Positions 25,085 through 33,243 of a stretch of 64,000 nt of DNA are shown piece by piece. Position 1 is the stretch's first letter. Each line of letters starts with the position of its first letter. The translations under genes were made by a program, and so were the position numbers. The notes beneath the pieces were generated by a model. That model saw nothing but the letters and a program-made list of their open reading frames with translations, ran no database searches and was not told where the DNA came from. The DNA comes from Actinomycetota bacterium (lineage in GTDB: Bacteria > Actinomycetota > Thermoleophilia > Miltoncostaeales > Miltoncostaeaceae): NCBI GenBank assembly GCA_020636905.1, contig JACJWX010000012.1, positions 38,802-102,801 of the forward strand, read 5' to 3'.

Positions 25085-25606
25085 GTGTACGAAGTCGGAG
25101 ACAAGGTGGTGTACCCGCACCACGGCGCCGGCGTGGTGCAGAAGAAGGAAATGAAGGAGGTGCTCGGGCAACACCGCGAGTACCTGACCATCCAGATCCT
25201 CTACAACGACATGACCGTCATGGTCCCGGCCGAGAACGCCGAGAAGGCCGGCCTGCGGCGCGTGATCAGTGAGGAGACGGTCGAAGAGGTGCTGACCGTG
25301 CTCCGCGACGACGGCACTCAGATGCCGAAGAACTGGAATCGCCGCTTCAAGCACAACCGGGACAAGATCAAGACCGGTGACATCTTCGAGCTCGCCGAGG
25401 TGGTGAGGAACCTGTCGATTCGGGACATCGACAAGGGCCTCTCGACCGGCGAGAAGCAGATGTTCGGGCGGGCGAAGAAGATCCTCGCCAGCGAGCTGAT
25501 GTACGCGTGCGACATGGGCGAGGAAGAGTCGGTCGAATTCCTCGACAACCTGCTGGAGGAGATCGGCGCCGCGCGTGTGGGTGCCGTCGCCGACGACGGC
25601 GACTGA
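25085..25606 (+). CDS. carD: CarD-family RNA polymerase-binding regulator
   Basis: A global transcription activator that stabilises the open promoter complex through the RNA polymerase beta subunit and upstream DNA. About 173 residues. The Tudor-like RNAP-interacting domain starts VYEVGDKVVYPHHGAGVVQKK. The helical DNA-binding domain contains NWNRRFKHNRDKIKTGDIFELAEVVRNL and LSTGEKQMFGRAKKILASELMYA. The GTG has AGGGGGG four to five bases upstream and gives the standard N-terminus; in-frame ATGs at 25040 (overlapping radA) and 25064 are alternatives. In Bacillus, disA occupies this position between radA and yacL. Confidence 0.92.
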   Translation: MYEVGDKVVYPHHGAGVVQKKEMKEVLGQHREYLTIQILYNDMTVMVPAENAEKAGLRRVISEETVEEVLTVLRDDGTQMPKNWNRRFKHNRDKIKTGDIFELAEVVRNLSIRDIDKGLSTGEKQMFGRAKKILASELMYACDMGEEESVEFLDNLLEEIGAARVGAVADDGD

Positions 25607-25617
25607 TCATTTCGGCA

Positions 25618-25646
25618 ACCTCCCGGTGTTGAGCGCACCGGGAGGT
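25618..25646 (+). terminator. Strong hairpin after carD
   Basis: 11-bp perfect stem ACCTCCCGGTG/CACCGGGAGGT with a 7-base loop, twelve bases after the carD stop. No U-tract follows. It probably ends or attenuates the carD transcript. Confidence 0.6.
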
Positions 25647-25806
25647 CACGCCGGATCCGCCGCCCGTCGCGATAGCCTGTTGGCTGCGACGGGCTCATCC
25701 GTTCGTTCCGGCGGCTGTAGAGAGGATCACCCACCCGCACGATGTTGGCCCGCTTCCCGCTCCCGGTGACCTGTGGTCCGAATTCGAACGTGCCGATGGT
25801 CTCACC

Positions 25807-26862
25807 ATGATCATCGTCAGCCGACTCGTGCTTGCGCTCCTGGGAGGGCTCGCCGGGTACCAGGTCGGCGCCAAACTCGCGCTTGACGAGTGGTTCGGTT
25901 CACCGTGGCGCTACATGGCGTGGGCCGCGATCGTCGTGATCGGGGTGCTGGCCGGGCTCATCGTCGGGGGCATCGCCGGGCGATGGCTGCGTGGTCGTCT
26001 CCGGGCCCTCGAACGTGCCGCCGATCGTCGTTCAGCGGCCGAGTTGACTGTCGGCGCCCTGGGGCTGGTCGTCGGACTCGTCGCCGCGGCGCTGGCCGGT
26101 GTGGCGGTCGCACAGCTCCCGGTCGTCGGCCCGTACCTGCTGCTGCCCGTCGTGCTCATCGTGGCGTACGTGTTCAGCCGGGTCGCGGCACGCAAGCACA
26201 CCGACATCCTGCGCCTCGTCGGTGCGCGTCAGCGCGGACCCACGCAGACGCGTCTCATCGACACGAGCGCGATCATCGACGGCCGTCTCATCGACGTCCT
26301 CCGCACCCGTTTCCTCTCGGGCGCCATCGTGGTCCCGGACTTCGTCCTCGCCGAACTGCAGACCGTCGCCGACTCGTCGGACACGTTGAAGCGCGCCCGA
26401 GGCCGCAGGGGGCTCGAGTTGATCGAGGACCTCAAGCGCGAAGCCAACGGCGGGTTTGCGGTGCGCACAGCCGAGGGCTCCGAGAACGAACCGGTCGACG
26501 CGCGCCTGGTGCGCATGGCCCGCGATCTCGGCGCGTCGATCGTCACCACGGACTACAACCTCAACAAGGTCGCCCAGATTCAGGAGATCGAAGTCCTGAA
26601 CGTCAACGAGCTCGCGAACGCCCTCAAACCGGCGGTCCTGCCCGGCGAGTCGTTGACGGTCAAGGTCATCCGCGAGGGCAAGGAATACGACCAGGGTGTG
26701 GCGTACCTCGACGACGGCACGATGGTCGTGGTCGACGGGGGCCGCAAGCTGCTCGGGAGCACCACCGACGTCGAGGTCACATCGGTGTTGCAGAACCCCG
26801 CGGGGAAGATGATCTTCGCGCGACCGTCCGGCGAGGACGGCCGGGACGCCGCCACGGGCTGA
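25807..26862 (+). CDS. yacL: Membrane-anchored PIN-TRAM domain protein (YacL-like)
   Basis: 351 residues. About four N-terminal membrane helices (residues 5-125) anchor a PIN nuclease domain and a TRAM RNA-binding domain. PIN acidic residues are visible in RLIDTSAIIDGR, FVLAELQ, VDARLVRMARDLG and VTTDYNLNKVA. TRAM spans GESLTVKVIREGKEYDQGVAYLDDGTMVVVDGG. The family is likely an RNase, but its substrates are undefined. The same arrangement is found in YacL beside clpC-radA in Firmicutes, and the order is kept here. A 200-bp gap with the carD hairpin separates it from carD. Confidence 0.88.
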   Translation: MIIVSRLVLALLGGLAGYQVGAKLALDEWFGSPWRYMAWAAIVVIGVLAGLIVGGIAGRWLRGRLRALERAADRRSAAELTVGALGLVVGLVAAALAGVAVAQLPVVGPYLLLPVVLIVAYVFSRVAARKHTDILRLVGARQRGPTQTRLIDTSAIIDGRLIDVLRTRFLSGAIVVPDFVLAELQTVADSSDTLKRARGRRGLELIEDLKREANGGFAVRTAEGSENEPVDARLVRMARDLGASIVTTDYNLNKVAQIQEIEVLNVNELANALKPAVLPGESLTVKVIREGKEYDQGVAYLDDGTMVVVDGGRKLLGSTTDVEVTSVLQNPAGKMIFARPSGEDGRDAATG

Positions 26863-26875
26863 ACCGGGCCGGCGA

Positions 26876-27706
26876 TCAGACCTGGCCGCGGAACGCCGTC
26901 GGCGTCATCCCGGTGGCCGCCCGGAAGTCCCGTGTGAAGTGGGCCTGATCGCTGTACCCGAGTGCGGCGGCCAGATGCGCCAGCGCGAGCGCGGCGCCCC
27001 GGTCCAGCTCGTCCGCCGCCTCCTGGAGTCGCCGCCGCCGGAGGACGAACTTCGGGGACGCACCCACGTGCGCACGAAACAGGCGCTGGAGGCGTCGCTC
27101 ATTGATGCCCATGGCGCCGGCGAGATCGGCCGCTCGCATCAACCCTGGCGACCGCTCGATGAGCCGGACCGCGTCGATGGCCGCGCGCTGTCCGTCCTCG
27201 ACCCGGGTACGCCGCCAGCGGCGCACCCACGCGGCGAACGCGTCGGGCGACGGTGGTTGCGGGTGTCCTGACGTCAGTTCCCGCGCGGCCGCCGGGCGGA
27301 CGTCCACCAGCGGCACGATGGCGTTGGTGAAGTCGCCGGCGGCACCCGGAAGCAGCGCCTGAGCGGCACCGGGGCGGAGCTTGACGCCCCGCACCCTGCC
27401 CTGGCCGGAGAGGGTCCTGGTCCACAGCCGCGTCCAGACGCCGACGATCCGTGCGCCGGGGGAACCGTCGCCGGACTCCACCACGATGTTGATGCAGGGG
27501 TCGGCCAGGAGTCGTGACTCATGCGCGTGCTGGCCCCGCAGGTCCCACGCGCCCTCCCAGAAACAGTCCACGATGTCCGCCAGATCGTCCGGTGGCGCGA
27601 ACCTGCCGGCATGGATACGGCGGCCGCTCTCGTGGTTGGACACGAGGCCCAGCGCTCGTCGGGACCCGGTCGGCGGGGTGCGTCTCGGCCCACCCCCGGC
27701 GCCCAC
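26876..27706 (-). CDS. AraC-family transcriptional regulator
   Basis: About 276 residues at the longest. The N-terminal beta domain (FAPPDDLADIVDCFWEGAWDL, then NIVVESGDG) is of the DUF6597 type seen in this AraC subgroup. The C-terminal double HTH covers the last 100 residues (MRAADLAGAMGINERRLQRLFRAHVGASPKFVLRRRRLQEA, then YSDQAHFTRDFRAATGMTPTAFR). The GTG used here is three bases after the glyoxalase-like stop; a GTG at 27643 (VSNHESGRR) may be the true start. Transcribed together with the VOC gene, it may respond to or control that enzyme's substrate (inference). Confidence 0.85.
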   Translation of the reverse strand: MGAGGGPRRTPPTGSRRALGLVSNHESGRRIHAGRFAPPDDLADIVDCFWEGAWDLRGQHAHESRLLADPCINIVVESGDGSPGARIVGVWTRLWTRTLSGQGRVRGVKLRPGAAQALLPGAAGDFTNAIVPLVDVRPAAARELTSGHPQPPSPDAFAAWVRRWRRTRVEDGQRAAIDAVRLIERSPGLMRAADLAGAMGINERRLQRLFRAHVGASPKFVLRRRRLQEAADELDRGAALALAHLAAALGYSDQAHFTRDFRAATGMTPTAFRGQV

Positions 27707-27709
27707 CGA

Positions 27710-28084
27710 TCAGGCTGGCGCGTAACGACGGTGCAGGATCAGCGGGTTTCCGTCCGGATCGCTGAAGAACGCCATGTGGCAGACCCCGCTGTCCAGTGTG
27801 TCGGCCTCGAAGACGACGCCGCTCGCCTCGAGCTCCGCGCGTGCCGCTGCGACGTCGGCAACCCGGAGGGCGATCGGCGTCGCGTTGGGGCTGAACTCGG
27901 CGTTGAAGGCATCGCACTGCATCAGCGCGAGCGTGAGGTTGCCGGCCTGGAACTCGTGCGCCGGCCTCTGCCCCCACTGCACGCGGTGTTCTAGCCCCAA
28001 CGTCTCACCGTAGAACGCGACGGCGCGATCGATGTCGGTCGTCGGGACGGCGACGAAGTCGACTTCCTGGACAGAGATTCCCAC
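27710..28084 (-). CDS. VOC-superfamily (glyoxalase-like) protein
   Basis: 124 residues with the paired beta-alpha-beta-beta-beta modules of the vicinal-oxygen-chelate fold. EVDFVAVPTTDIDRAVAFYGETLGLE opens the first half. IALRVADVAAARAELEASGV and HMAFFSDPDGNPLILHRRY close the second. Metal ligands would include a Glu or His in these strands, but the exact enzyme (glyoxalase, dioxygenase or binding protein) cannot be told. The GTG with GAGGTGACC upstream is the likely start. It shares a transcript with the AraC regulator. Confidence 0.85.
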   Translation of the reverse strand: MGISVQEVDFVAVPTTDIDRAVAFYGETLGLEHRVQWGQRPAHEFQAGNLTLALMQCDAFNAEFSPNATPIALRVADVAAARAELEASGVVFEADTLDSGVCHMAFFSDPDGNPLILHRRYAPA

Positions 28085-28158
28085 GGTCACCTCGCGTGTG
28101 TTCGCGTCTCGGGCGACGCTACCACGACACCGTTCGCCGACGCACCGGGCCACGTCGT

Positions 28159-28869
28159 TCAGGGCCGCGCGCACATCCACTCGGCCATGGACACGCCGCT
28201 GTTGGGGTCACCCGCGGGGAGATCCTTGTGCTTCGTGAACGCGAAGACCGTCCGGGTGGCGGCCTCGTTCCTGAGCCGCGTCCACCAGGCGCCCCGGATC
28301 GCGTCGTCGTAGTGACTCCCGCGCAGGCGCACATAGCCGATCGGCCCTGGAGGCAGCGCGTCCGGCGGTGCGGTGCCTTCGTCGACCAGGCACCGGGTTC
28401 CACCGAGCTCTGAGAGCGTGGTGTCGAGCGCCGGATCGTCCCAGCTCGCGTGTCGGAACTCCGCGGCGAACGGCGTGACCCGCCCGATGGGGGCCAGCAG
28501 ACGATCCAGCACGGCGTCGTCGCGTCGCCGCGATGCCGGGAACTGCACGAGGACCGCTCCGAGTCGTTCGCCGAGCGGCTCGAGTGATTCGAGAAACGCG
28601 CGCAGGAAATCGTCGTAGCCGTCATCGGGCGGGCCGTGCGTCAGGCGCCGATGTGCTTTCACCGCAAACCGGAAGTCCTCCGGGACCTGCTCGGCCCAGC
28701 CGGCCATCGTCGATTCACGCTGCAGGCGGTAGAACGTGGCGTTGATCTCGCATCCGCTGAGGACGGACGCGTAGTGCGCCAGGAATCGCGCGCGGGGGAC
28801 GTCAGCCGGGTAGAAGCCGGGCTTCCACTCCGGGTATGCCCAGCCGGATGTGCCGATGTGCAGCGACAT
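28159..28869 (-). CDS. DUF72 family protein
   Basis: 236 residues of the DUF72 (YecE-like) TIM-barrel family, of unknown biochemical function. Signature blocks are HIGTSGWAYPEWKPGFYP at the start, NATFYRLQ, FAVKAHRRLTH, VLVQFPAS, EFRHASW and YVRLRGSHYD. It ends before the glyoxalase-like gene with a 74-bp gap and is divergent from ispD with about 70 bp between starts. Confidence 0.9.
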   Translation of the reverse strand: MSLHIGTSGWAYPEWKPGFYPADVPRARFLAHYASVLSGCEINATFYRLQRESTMAGWAEQVPEDFRFAVKAHRRLTHGPPDDGYDDFLRAFLESLEPLGERLGAVLVQFPASRRRDDAVLDRLLAPIGRVTPFAAEFRHASWDDPALDTTLSELGGTRCLVDEGTAPPDALPPGPIGYVRLRGSHYDDAIRGAWWTRLRNEAATRTVFAFTKHKDLPAGDPNSGVSMAEWMCARP

Positions 28870-28937
28870 ACCGCAGAGGCTATCCCGCGGGCGGCCCGTC
28901 CGGCCTGTCCGGATGGCATGCTGGGGCCGTGCGGAGG

Positions 28938-29618
28938 ATGGACGTCATCATCGTCGCGGCGGGGCTCGGAACACGCCTCGGCCGCGAACGGCCGAAAGCG
29001 CTGGTCGAGGTCGGCGGCCGGCCGCTGCTCGCCTGGAGCGTGGACGTGTTCGGCGCCCACTCCGCCACCCGTCGCGTGATCCTGCTGGCGCCACCGGACC
29101 ATGTCGCCGAGGTGATGGCGGCCGTGCCGCCGACCGACTGCGACGTCGCTGTTGTGCCCGGCGGCGAGTCCCGCGCCGCGTCTGTCGCGCTCGGGCTGGC
29201 CGAGGTCGATGTCGACGCCGAGCTCGTCGCCGTGCACGACGCCGCGCGCCCGCTGGTGAGCCCCGGAATCATCGATGCGGTGCTCGCCGGACTCGACGGG
29301 TTCGACGGCGCGATCGCCGCCGCGCCGCTCGCCGACACGCTCAAGCGTGTCGACCCCGACGGCGCCATCGAGGAGACACCGTCGCGGGCGTCGCTGTGGC
29401 GCGCGGAGACGCCGCAGATCTTTCGTCGCCCGGTGCTGGCGGAGGCGGTCGACGCCGCCATCTCGGCGGAGCGCCTGGACGCGGCCACCGACTGCGCCTC
29501 GCTCGTCGAGGCAAACCGTGGGCGGGTCACGGTGGTGGGCCACGGCGCCCCGAACATGAAGGTGACCACCGAATCGGACATTCCGCTCGCCGAGGTGCTG
29601 CTGGCCCGTGTCCGGTAG
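28938..29618 (+). CDS. ispD: 2-C-methyl-D-erythritol 4-phosphate cytidylyltransferase
   Basis: Third step of the non-mevalonate (MEP) isoprenoid pathway: MEP plus CTP to CDP-ME. 226 residues. The nucleotide loop is AAGLGTRLGRERPKAL, followed by AVHDAARPLV, WRAETPQIF, ATDCASLVE and KVTTESDIPLAE. GGAGG abuts the ATG too closely. A GTG three codons upstream is the alternative, so the start is open by nine bases. ispF lies one gene downstream, separated by a PHP phosphatase. Confidence 0.93.
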   Translation: MDVIIVAAGLGTRLGRERPKALVEVGGRPLLAWSVDVFGAHSATRRVILLAPPDHVAEVMAAVPPTDCDVAVVPGGESRAASVALGLAEVDVDAELVAVHDAARPLVSPGIIDAVLAGLDGFDGAIAAAPLADTLKRVDPDGAIEETPSRASLWRAETPQIFRRPVLAEAVDAAISAERLDAATDCASLVEANRGRVTVVGHGAPNMKVTTESDIPLAEVLLARVR

Positions 29619-29628
29619 CCTCGGCCGG

Positions 29629-30486
29629 ATGCTCACCGACTACCACATGCACACCCAGCCGGACGGCGTCGGCGCACGGGCGGACGGCGCCGAGCGCTGG
29701 GATGCGCACGGCGGTCCCTGGAGCGTGGGGTGGCTGGCGGCCTACGTCGCGGCGGCGGCGGCGCGCGGCGTCGACGAGATCGCGATGACCGAGCACGTCT
29801 ACCGCTTCCGGGATGCGGCCGACTGGCATGACGACGTGTTCTGGCGGGAGGAAGCCACGGCGTCGCTCGACGAGTACGTCGGCGGCGTCGCCGCGGCCCG
29901 CGACGGAGGACTCCCGGTGCTGCTCGGCATCGAAATGGACTGGCTTCCGCATCGGACCGACGAAATCCAGGCGTTGCTCGATCGGGCGCCGTTCGACGTG
30001 GTGCTCGGTTCCGTGCATTGGATCGGCGCGACGCCGGTCGACAATCCGAACGATCCGCCGCGGCTGGATGCGCACGATCTGTGGGAGGCCTACCTCGACG
30101 CCGTGATCGCGGCCGCCGAGTCGGGGCTCTTCGACGTCCTCGCCCACGTGGACCTGGCCAAGATCTTCGGTCTGCGGGCACCCGACAGCGTCGCCCGACG
30201 CGTGGACGAACTCGTGGAGTGCGTCGCCGCCGCGGGGGTCGCGATCGAGTGCAGCACCGCGGGCCTGCGAAAGCCGGTGGGTGAGCTGTATCCCGATCCC
30301 GACCTGCTGGCCCGCTTCCAGGCAGCCGGTGTCCCGGTCACCCTTTCCAGCGACGCGCACCGACCAGAGGACGTCGGGCGCGACTACTCGACGGCCGTCG
30401 CGGCGCTGCGGGGAGCCGGCTACTCGACCATCACGCGCTTCGCGGAACGCGCCCCCGAGCAGGTGGAGTTCGCCCCATGGATGTGA
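29629..30486 (+). CDS. PHP-domain phosphatase, histidinol-phosphatase-like
   Basis: 285 residues of the polymerase-and-histidinol-phosphatase fold. Metal ligands appear in order: DYHMHT, TEHVYRF, GIEMDWLP, GSVHWI, LAHVDLAKIF and SSDAHRPEDVG. That set matches HisK-type histidinol-phosphatases, which hydrolyse L-histidinol phosphate in histidine synthesis. No other his gene is nearby, and it is wedged between ispD and ispF, so another phosphoester substrate is possible. An upstream GTG inside ispD would add seven residues. Confidence 0.85.
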   Translation: MLTDYHMHTQPDGVGARADGAERWDAHGGPWSVGWLAAYVAAAAARGVDEIAMTEHVYRFRDAADWHDDVFWREEATASLDEYVGGVAAARDGGLPVLLGIEMDWLPHRTDEIQALLDRAPFDVVLGSVHWIGATPVDNPNDPPRLDAHDLWEAYLDAVIAAAESGLFDVLAHVDLAKIFGLRAPDSVARRVDELVECVAAAGVAIECSTAGLRKPVGELYPDPDLLARFQAAGVPVTLSSDAHRPEDVGRDYSTAVAALRGAGYSTITRFAERAPEQVEFAPWM

Positions 30487-30553
30487 TCACCGCACGGGGC
30501 ACCCTCCGCTGCGGCTGCAACGTCGCATCGGCGACACGCCACCGGGGTCGCTC

Positions 30554-31036
30554 ATGACGGCGGCCTTCAGGGTCGGCTGCGGCGTCGATGCACACCGCTT
30601 CGGCGGGTCGGGGCCCCTGATGCTGGGGACGGTCGAGGTGCCCCACGACACCGGGCTCGTGGGGCACAGCGATGGCGACGTCGCGGCGCATGCCGTGTGC
30701 GACGCCCTGCTCGCCGCCGCGGGACTCGCCGACATCGGTGCTCACTTCCCACCCGGAGACCCCGAGTGGGCGGGGGTCTCGGGTCAACGCCTCCTGCGGG
30801 AGACGGTCGCCCTGATCGCCGGGTCCGGCCTGCGGCCGGTGAACGCGCACGTCGTCGTGGTGTGTGAATCACCCCGCGTGGGTCCCTATCGTGAGGCCAT
30901 GCAGCTGGGGATGTCCGCCGCCGTCGGCGCACCGGTGACCGTGCACGCGACGACCACGGAACGAATGGGATTCACGGGCCGGGGAGAGGGCATCGCGTGC
31001 AACGCGGTGGCGCTCGTCGAGGGAGCGGGCGAATGA
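30554..31036 (+). CDS. ispF: 2-C-methyl-D-erythritol 2,4-cyclodiphosphate synthase
   Basis: Cyclises CDP-ME 2-phosphate in the MEP pathway. 160 residues, the usual trimeric enzyme size. The zinc site DxH is in CGVDAHRFGG. GHSDGDVAAHAVCDALLAA, IGAHFPPGDPEW and TTTERMGFTGRGEGIACNAVAL complete the signature. Its stop overlaps the ATG of cysS. The 67-bp gap upstream holds no gene I can support. Confidence 0.94.
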   Translation: MTAAFRVGCGVDAHRFGGSGPLMLGTVEVPHDTGLVGHSDGDVAAHAVCDALLAAAGLADIGAHFPPGDPEWAGVSGQRLLRETVALIAGSGLRPVNAHVVVVCESPRVGPYREAMQLGMSAAVGAPVTVHATTTERMGFTGRGEGIACNAVALVEGAGE

Positions 31037-32427
31037 GCGACGGACCGCGGCTCTACAACACGCTCAGCAAGCGGGTGGAGCCCCTGACGCCCGGTCCCGA
31101 CGGCGTCATCGGCATCTACGTCTGCGGGCCGACGGTCTACGGGCCCATCCACGTGGGCAACGCGCGCCCCTACATCGTCTTCTCGGTGCTCAAGCGGTAC
31201 CTGACACGGCGGGGCCACGCGGTCCGGCTCGTGAGCAACCTCACCGACATCAACGACAAGATCTACACGGCGGCCAGGGCCGAAGGCGTGGCGTCGACGG
31301 CGCTCGCCGAGCGCTACGGGCGGGAGTACATCGCCGACACCGACCGCCTCGAACTCGGGCGACCCGACGCCGAACCGCTGGTCACCGAACACCTTCCCGA
31401 GATCATCGGTCTCATTGAACGACTGATCGACCGCGACCTCGCGTACGAGGCGGGCGGAGACGTCTACTTCCGCGTCGATCGCTTCCCGCCCTACGGCCGC
31501 CTCTCAGGGCGTCGCATCGACGAGATGGTCGCGTCGGACCCCGGTGAACACAAACAGCACCCCCTCGACTTCGCGCTCTGGAAGCACCGCAAACCCGATG
31601 AGGATGCGTGGTGGGATTCCCCCTGGGGCCAGGGGCGCCCCGGATGGCACATCGAATGCTCGGCGATGGCCGAGGCGACGCTCGGGCACAACTTCTGCGT
31701 TCACGGCGGCGGGCTGGACCTGATCTTCCCCCACCACGAGAACGAGATCGCGCAGTCCGAAGGGGCGAGCGGTCAACCGATGGCCCAGATCTGGGCGCAC
31801 AACGAGATGATCGAGCTCGGCGGCAAGATGTCGAAGAGCGACGGCAACATCGTGCTGCTCCGGGACGCGCTCGATCGGTGGGGGCGCGACGTGATCCTGG
31901 TGTTCACGCTTCGCACCCACTACCGCAGCAAACTGCCCCTCAGTGATGCAGGCCTGCAGGACGCCGCCAACCAGGTGGAAACCCTTCGCAACGCCGCGCG
32001 AGCGCTCCGGCGTGCGGCCGCGGCGCCCGGGGACACGTTGAACGAGGAACTCGCCGAGGCCGTGGTCGTCGCGCGGACGGCCTTCGTGACGGCGCTCGAC
32101 GATGACTTCAACACGCCGCGGGCGTTCGCGGCCGTGTTCGAGCTCGTCCGCGCCATCAACCGGGCCCTCGAAGTCGAGGCGCGCCCGAACGGCGGTCAGC
32201 TCGCCGCCGTCACCGCCGAACTCGCGCAGCTGCTGGACATGCTCGGCCTGGCCGGCCTGATGAACGAGGACGTCGTTCCCGACGACCTGATGGAGATGGC
32301 CCGCGCGCGGGACGCGGCCCGCGCGGCTCGCGACTTCGGGGAGGCGGACAGACTCCGTGACCTCATCGAAGGCGCCGGCTTCGTCGTGCGGGACACGCCC
32401 GACGGTCCCGAGGTCACGCCGGCGTGA
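31033..32427 (+). CDS. cysS: Cysteinyl-tRNA synthetase
   Basis: Charges tRNA-Cys. 464 residues, class I. The HIGH motif variant is HVGN in VCGPTVYGPIHVGNARPY. The zinc ligands are Cys in YVCGP and IECSAM and His/Glu in FPHHENEIAQSEG. KMSKSDGN is the second signature. The C-terminal DALR-type helical domain includes DDDFNTPRAFAAVFEL. It is coupled to ispF upstream (ATGA) and to rlmB downstream (GTGA). Confidence 0.96.
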   Translation: MSDGPRLYNTLSKRVEPLTPGPDGVIGIYVCGPTVYGPIHVGNARPYIVFSVLKRYLTRRGHAVRLVSNLTDINDKIYTAARAEGVASTALAERYGREYIADTDRLELGRPDAEPLVTEHLPEIIGLIERLIDRDLAYEAGGDVYFRVDRFPPYGRLSGRRIDEMVASDPGEHKQHPLDFALWKHRKPDEDAWWDSPWGQGRPGWHIECSAMAEATLGHNFCVHGGGLDLIFPHHENEIAQSEGASGQPMAQIWAHNEMIELGGKMSKSDGNIVLLRDALDRWGRDVILVFTLRTHYRSKLPLSDAGLQDAANQVETLRNAARALRRAAAAPGDTLNEELAEAVVVARTAFVTALDDDFNTPRAFAAVFELVRAINRALEVEARPNGGQLAAVTAELAQLLDMLGLAGLMNEDVVPDDLMEMARARDAARAARDFGEADRLRDLIEGAGFVVRDTPDGPEVTPA

Positions 32428-33134
32428 GTCGCCGCGGACCGGTCGAGGCGCCGACGGTCTACGGGCGCAACCCTGTTCGCGAACTGATCCGGGCCGCGAG
32501 GCGACCGGTTCACGAAGTCCGGTGTCTGCCTCAACTGCAGGATGAGGGTTGGTTGCGCGGGGTTCGTGTTCGGCCCGCGAGTCGGGCCGAACTCGGGCAG
32601 ATCTGCGGATCGTCGGACCACCAGGGGATCGTGGCGCGTTGCGATCCGTATCCCTATGCGGATCTCCGCGAGATCCTGGAGGTCGACGGGCCGATCGTGG
32701 TGCTGGACGGTGCGCAGGACCCGCGGAATCTGGGCGCCATCAGCCGGGTGGCCGACGGCGCCGGCGCCGCCGGCATCGTCATCGCCAGGCGGGGAAGCCC
32801 CGGAGTGACAGCGGTCGTGTGCAAAGCATCCGCGGGAGCCATCGAGCACCAGCTCGTGGCGAGGGTGGACAGCATCGCCGGCGCGCTGGGGGAGGCGCGC
32901 GACCGTGGCCGGCTCGTCGTGGGATCGGCGCCCGACGCGGAGACCGACTTCCGGGCGGCCGGCATGGGTCGGGACTCGGTGATCGTGATGGGCAGCGAGG
33001 GGGCGGGTCTGCGTCCCAGGGTGGCCGCGGCCTGTAGCCGCATGGTTCGTATCCCGATGGCCGGTCGGGTCGACTCGTTGAACATCTCTGTCGCCGCCGC
33101 GCTGCTGCTCTTCGAGGCCCGCCGCCCGATCTGA
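32424..33134 (+). CDS. rlmB: 23S rRNA (guanosine-2'-O-)-methyltransferase, SpoU/RlmB type
   Basis: A SAM-dependent ribose methyltransferase of the SPOUT trefoil-knot family; RlmB modifies G2251 of 23S rRNA. 236 residues. A short substrate-binding N-domain (VYGRNPVRELIRAARRPV, SSDHQGIVARC) precedes three SpoU motifs: GAQDPRNLGAISRVADGAG, VMGSEGAGLRP and IPMAGRVDSLNISVAAALLLFE. The GTG start overlaps the cysS stop. A good terminator follows at once. Confidence 0.92.
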   Translation: MSRRGPVEAPTVYGRNPVRELIRAARRPVHEVRCLPQLQDEGWLRGVRVRPASRAELGQICGSSDHQGIVARCDPYPYADLREILEVDGPIVVLDGAQDPRNLGAISRVADGAGAAGIVIARRGSPGVTAVVCKASAGAIEHQLVARVDSIAGALGEARDRGRLVVGSAPDAETDFRAAGMGRDSVIVMGSEGAGLRPRVAAACSRMVRIPMAGRVDSLNISVAAALLLFEARRPI

Positions 33135-33135
33135 C

Positions 33136-33160
33136 CCCTGACAGCGCGTCAGGGTCTTTT
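33136..33160 (+). terminator. Intrinsic terminator after rlmB
   Basis: CCCTGAC/GTCAGGG stem with a 5-base loop directly after the rlmB stop, then TCTTTTCTTT. This is the most canonical intrinsic terminator in the window and marks the end of the ispD-rlmB unit. Confidence 0.85.
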
Positions 33161-33180
33161 CTTTGTCGAGGGTTGTGACA

Positions 33181-33186
33181 TATGAT
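33181..33186 (+). promoter_or_regulatory. Candidate -10 box of the SigH-like gene
   Basis: TATGAT in GACATATGATG, about 58 bases before the GTG start and just downstream of the terminator. No strong -35 is seen at the right distance. Confidence 0.45.
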
Positions 33187-33243
33187 GCCGCGCAACCGAG
33201 AGGCCAAACCTCTACCTCAGCTCAAGGTCAGTGGAGATTCCCC

